Origin: a virus
IMG/VR virus record: IMGVR_UViG_3300046804_000280
Span: 1 to 30,012 of that record
Direction: 5' to 3' (one strand)
DNA length: 30,012 nucleotides
The translations under genes and the position numbers were made by a program. The notes beneath the pieces are model-generated. The model ran no database searches, was not told the origin of the DNA, and saw only the letters and a list, made by a program, of their open reading frames with translations. How positions within the stretch are numbered: the first letter of the stretch is position 1; each line of letters starts with the position of its first letter. Positions 28,073 through 30,012 of the stretch are shown piece after piece.

Positions 28073-29313
28073 TAACACAAATCAAACCAAACCCAAACAA
28101 TCCTAGAATAATAAAGGATAATAAGTTTAAACAGTTAGTAAAGTCTATACAGGATTTTCCCCAAATGCTAGAACTAAGACCGATTGTTATAGACGAGAAT
28201 AATATTGTATTAGGTGGCAATATGAGGCTAAAGGCTTGTCAGGAAGCTGGACTAACTGATGTACCGGTAGTTCAAGCTAAAGATTTAACCGAAGAACAAA
28301 AGAAAGAATTTATAGTAAAAGATAACGTAGGTTATGGAGAATGGGATTGGGATGCATTAAGCAACACATATGATTTTGAACAATTAGAAGAATGGGGTTT
28401 AGATATTCCTGATTTGAATATAGAAGATACAATTATTGAAGCAGAAGAAGATGACTATGAAATACCAGAAACGATAACTACTGATATTGTTGAAGGAGAT
28501 ATATTTGAAATTGGAGAGCATAAACTTTTATGTGGTAGTTCAACTCAAACTGATACATGGGCTAAAATATTTAATAATGAATTAGCAGACATGGTTATGA
28601 CCGATCCTCCTTATAATGTTAATTATGAAGGTGGAACAGGATTAAAGATTATGAATGACGAAATGAGCAATGATAATTTCTATCAATTTTTATATGATTT
28701 TTATACTGCATTAGGTTCATATACAAAGCCAGGTGGTGCTTGGTATGTTTGGCACGCTGATAGTGAAGGTGCTAATTTTAGACAAGCATTTAAAGACTCA
28801 GGACTTTTATTAAAGCAATGTTTAATTTGGGTTAAAAATGCATTAGTTATGGGCAGACAAGATTATCATTGGAAGCATGAGCCTTGCCTTTATGGTTGGA
28901 AAGAAGGAGCAGCGCATTACTTTACTGAAGACAGGACTAAAACAACAGTAATTGAAGATGAGGTAGATTATAGAAAATTAAATAAAAAAGAACTATTAGA
29001 TGTTATCAAAGAAATTACTTCAGATAAACAAAAGACTACAATAATTCATTGCGATAAACCTTCAAGAAACGATGTACACCCCACAATGAAGCCAATTAAA
29101 TTATTAGCTCCATTAATAGAAAATTCATCTAAAGTAGGTCAATTGGTGGCAGATGGTTTTTTAGGTTCAGGTTCAACTATGGTTGCTTCGCACCAACTTA
29201 AACGTAAATGCTACGGAACTGAACTTGATCCAAAATACTGCCAAGTTATAGTTGACCGAATGAGAAAATTAGACCCAACATTGGTAATCAAGAAGAACGG
29301 AGTACCTTTGTAA
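28066..29313 (+). CDS. ParB-domain / DNA methyltransferase fusion
   Basis: This 415-residue fusion has an N-terminal ParB/sulfiredoxin-like domain ('IKPNPNNPRIIKDNKFKQL', 'PIVIDENNIVLGGNMRLKACQEAGL', about 1-90), a linker, then an amino-methyltransferase with 'DMVMTDPPYNVNY' (D180-P-P-Y183, motif IV) placed before the SAM-binding 'DGFLGSGSTMVA' (365-371 region, motif I). That beta-class order suits N6-adenine or N4-cytosine modification. Residues 293-330 form an insertion, perhaps for target recognition. No restriction enzyme is adjacent. It is a common phage self-protection or genome-marking enzyme and precedes the terminase genes. Confidence 0.9.
   Translation: MLITQIKPNPNNPRIIKDNKFKQLVKSIQDFPQMLELRPIVIDENNIVLGGNMRLKACQEAGLTDVPVVQAKDLTEEQKKEFIVKDNVGYGEWDWDALSNTYDFEQLEEWGLDIPDLNIEDTIIEAEEDDYEIPETITTDIVEGDIFEIGEHKLLCGSSTQTDTWAKIFNNELADMVMTDPPYNVNYEGGTGLKIMNDEMSNDNFYQFLYDFYTALGSYTKPGGAWYVWHADSEGANFRQAFKDSGLLLKQCLIWVKNALVMGRQDYHWKHEPCLYGWKEGAAHYFTEDRTKTTVIEDEVDYRKLNKKELLDVIKEITSDKQKTTIIHCDKPSRNDVHPTMKPIKLLAPLIENSSKVGQLVADGFLGSGSTMVASHQLKRKCYGTELDPKYCQVIVDRMRKLDPTLVIKKNGVPL
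29281..29310 (+). promoter_or_regulatory. Promoter for packaging/head operon
   Basis: TTG (29281-29283), 19 bases, and TACCTTTG (29303-29310, exact TAnnTTTG). It overlaps the end of the methyltransferase gene and lies 25 bases before the small terminase ATG. It probably drives late genes. Confidence 0.55.
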
Positions 29314-29335
29314 AAAGTGAGAAAAAAGAGAAAAT

Positions 29336-29680
29336 ATGGCAAACGAACAAAATCTTAAACCATTTGAGAAAGGGAAACCAGGTGGACCAGGTCGCCCAAA
29401 AGGTGTACCCAATAGCAAGACGCGTTTATTGCGTTTATTAGAATTGGTGCAAGTAAAGACAAACCCAATAACAGGCGAAAAAGAAGAATTTACGGTAGCC
29501 GAGCAATTAGACCTAGTTGTACTTCAAAAGGCATTTAAAGGCGATTTAAGGGCATACCAAGAACTTATGGATAGACTAGAGGGCAGAGCAAAGCAATCAA
29601 CGGAAGTGGAACTAACAGGTGGTATTAATATTAATTGGGAAGAAAAGAAAACTTACGTACAAAATACTGGTTCGTTATAA
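29336..29680 (+). CDS. terS: Small terminase-like protein (DUF5681-type start)
   Basis: This 114-residue protein has 'FEKGKPGGPGRPKGVPNSKTRLLRLL' at the N-terminus (a basic Gly/Pro segment like DUF5681, seen in many packaging-region proteins) and a helical body ending 'LMDRLEGRAKQSTEVELTGG', a phrase frequent just before large terminases. It starts 22 bases after the methyltransferase and ends one base before terL. It would recognise phage DNA for packaging. It lacks the long oligomerisation domain of the best-known small terminases, so assignment rests on position and pattern. Confidence 0.77.
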   Translation: MANEQNLKPFEKGKPGGPGRPKGVPNSKTRLLRLLELVQVKTNPITGEKEEFTVAEQLDLVVLQKAFKGDLRAYQELMDRLEGRAKQSTEVELTGGININWEEKKTYVQNTGSL

Positions 29681-29681
29681 A

Positions 29682-30012
29682 ATGGAACTATCCATAAAAC
29701 AAACTATTGCACTCGATTTACTCGAGGATAAAACAACAAACGAAATTTTATTCGGTGGTGGCGCTGGTGGTGGAAAAACTGCGCTAGGTTGTTATTGGCA
29801 ATTAAAGCAACGTTTAAAATATCCAAATACAAGAGGACTTATAGGACGTGCAGTATTAAAGACGCTCAAGGAAACTACTCTTGTGTCCTTCTTTCAAGTT
29901 GCTAAGATGCAAGGGCTTGAAGCCGGCAAGCATTACAAATACAACGGACAAACAAGTCAAATAGATTTCTTTAACGGTTCGACTACCTTACTAAAAGACC
30001 TTTATAGTTACC
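29682..30012 (+). CDS. terL: Terminase large subunit, 5' part (continues at base 1)
   Basis: The true start of the packaging ATPase. ATG at 29682 follows the small terminase stop by one base. 'EILFGGGAGGGKTALGC' contains the Walker A loop (about residues 25-34, with K32). The frame runs to the window's end and matches the frame of 3-1154. Residue 68 (GTG, 29883) equals the GTG at base 45. The end of this segment repeats the start of the window with one amino-acid difference (Thr for Ile). Confidence 0.95.
   Translation, partial: MELSIKQTIALDLLEDKTTNEILFGGGAGGGKTALGCYWQLKQRLKYPNTRGLIGRAVLKTLKETTLVSFFQVAKMQGLEAGKHYKYNGQTSQIDFFNGSTTLLKDLYSY
29839..30012. repeat. Right copy of the terminal direct repeat
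   Basis: It repeats 1-174 with mismatches at 29966, 29969, 29986 and 30002 (all in the last 47 bases). It closes the genome into a circle of 29,838 bases. The polymorphisms show that at least two variants contributed to the sequence. Confidence 0.93.

Noticed and set aside
1-30012. CRISPR array, tRNA genes, insertion sequences, integrase and attachment sites
   Set aside because: No regularly spaced repeats, no tRNA-like cloverleaf noticed by eye, and no transposase or integrase motifs. A tRNA scan was not possible here.

Overview
The window is essentially one complete tailed-phage genome. Its first 174 bases recur as its last 174 bases (29839-30012, four mismatches), and the terminase large-subunit gene runs off the right end and resumes at the left end. 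The molecule therefore closes into a circle of about 29.84 kb, either circularly permuted or assembled from head-to-tail copies. All convincing genes lie on the + strand. The HK97-type head genes, tail-tube and tape-measure genes point to a siphovirus. The likely host is a member of the Bacteroidetes: the DNA is AT-rich, starts lack Shine-Dalgarno sequences, several upstream regions carry TAnnTTTG promoter motifs (some with a TTTG/TTG box 19 bases upstream), and many proteins resemble families common in Bacteroidetes phages. The mismatches between the terminal copies suggest a mixed (metagenomic) template population. This is inference; no database was consulted.

Layout. (1) Packaging and head: small and large terminase (29336 across the junction to 1154), portal, minor head protein, prohead protease, major capsid protein and a terminator (to 5750). 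(2) Connector and tail: four head-tail joining or completion proteins, tail-tube protein, tail chaperone with a probable frameshift at an A10 run, tape measure, hub protein, a second tube-like protein, and a 1164-residue fibre with an S74-type self-cleaving chaperone (5784-17253). (3) Lysis: several tiny membrane proteins, a candidate envelope-spanning protein and an endolysin (17305-19070). (4) A small nucleotide/DNA metabolism group: PolB-like 3'-5' exonuclease with a zinc ribbon, MazG-like protein and an HExxH protein (19085-20469). (5) A 320-base regulatory gap with two terminators, a promoter and palindromes. (6) Early/replication genes: many small unknown proteins, an isolated DnaA domain IV, an ERF annealing protein, a small protein with an SSB-like tail, a C5 methyltransferase, a structured RNA leader, an O-like initiator containing iterons, NinG, and a ParB-methyltransferase fusion (20790-29313).

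How it works together. No DNA polymerase, helicase, primase, integrase or repressor is visible. The phage probably recruits the host replisome through its initiator/ori region and DnaA-like protein, recombines through ERF, protects its DNA with two orphan methyltransferases, and follows a lytic cycle.

Most interesting points: a second reading frame inside the cytosine methyltransferase gene that looks protein-coding (24215-24886); a promoter-RNA-pseudoknot-U-tract unit immediately before the initiator gene (24949-25070); iterons read in all three codon phases inside that gene (25214-25394); the tail-chaperone frameshift; and an SSB-tail mimic.
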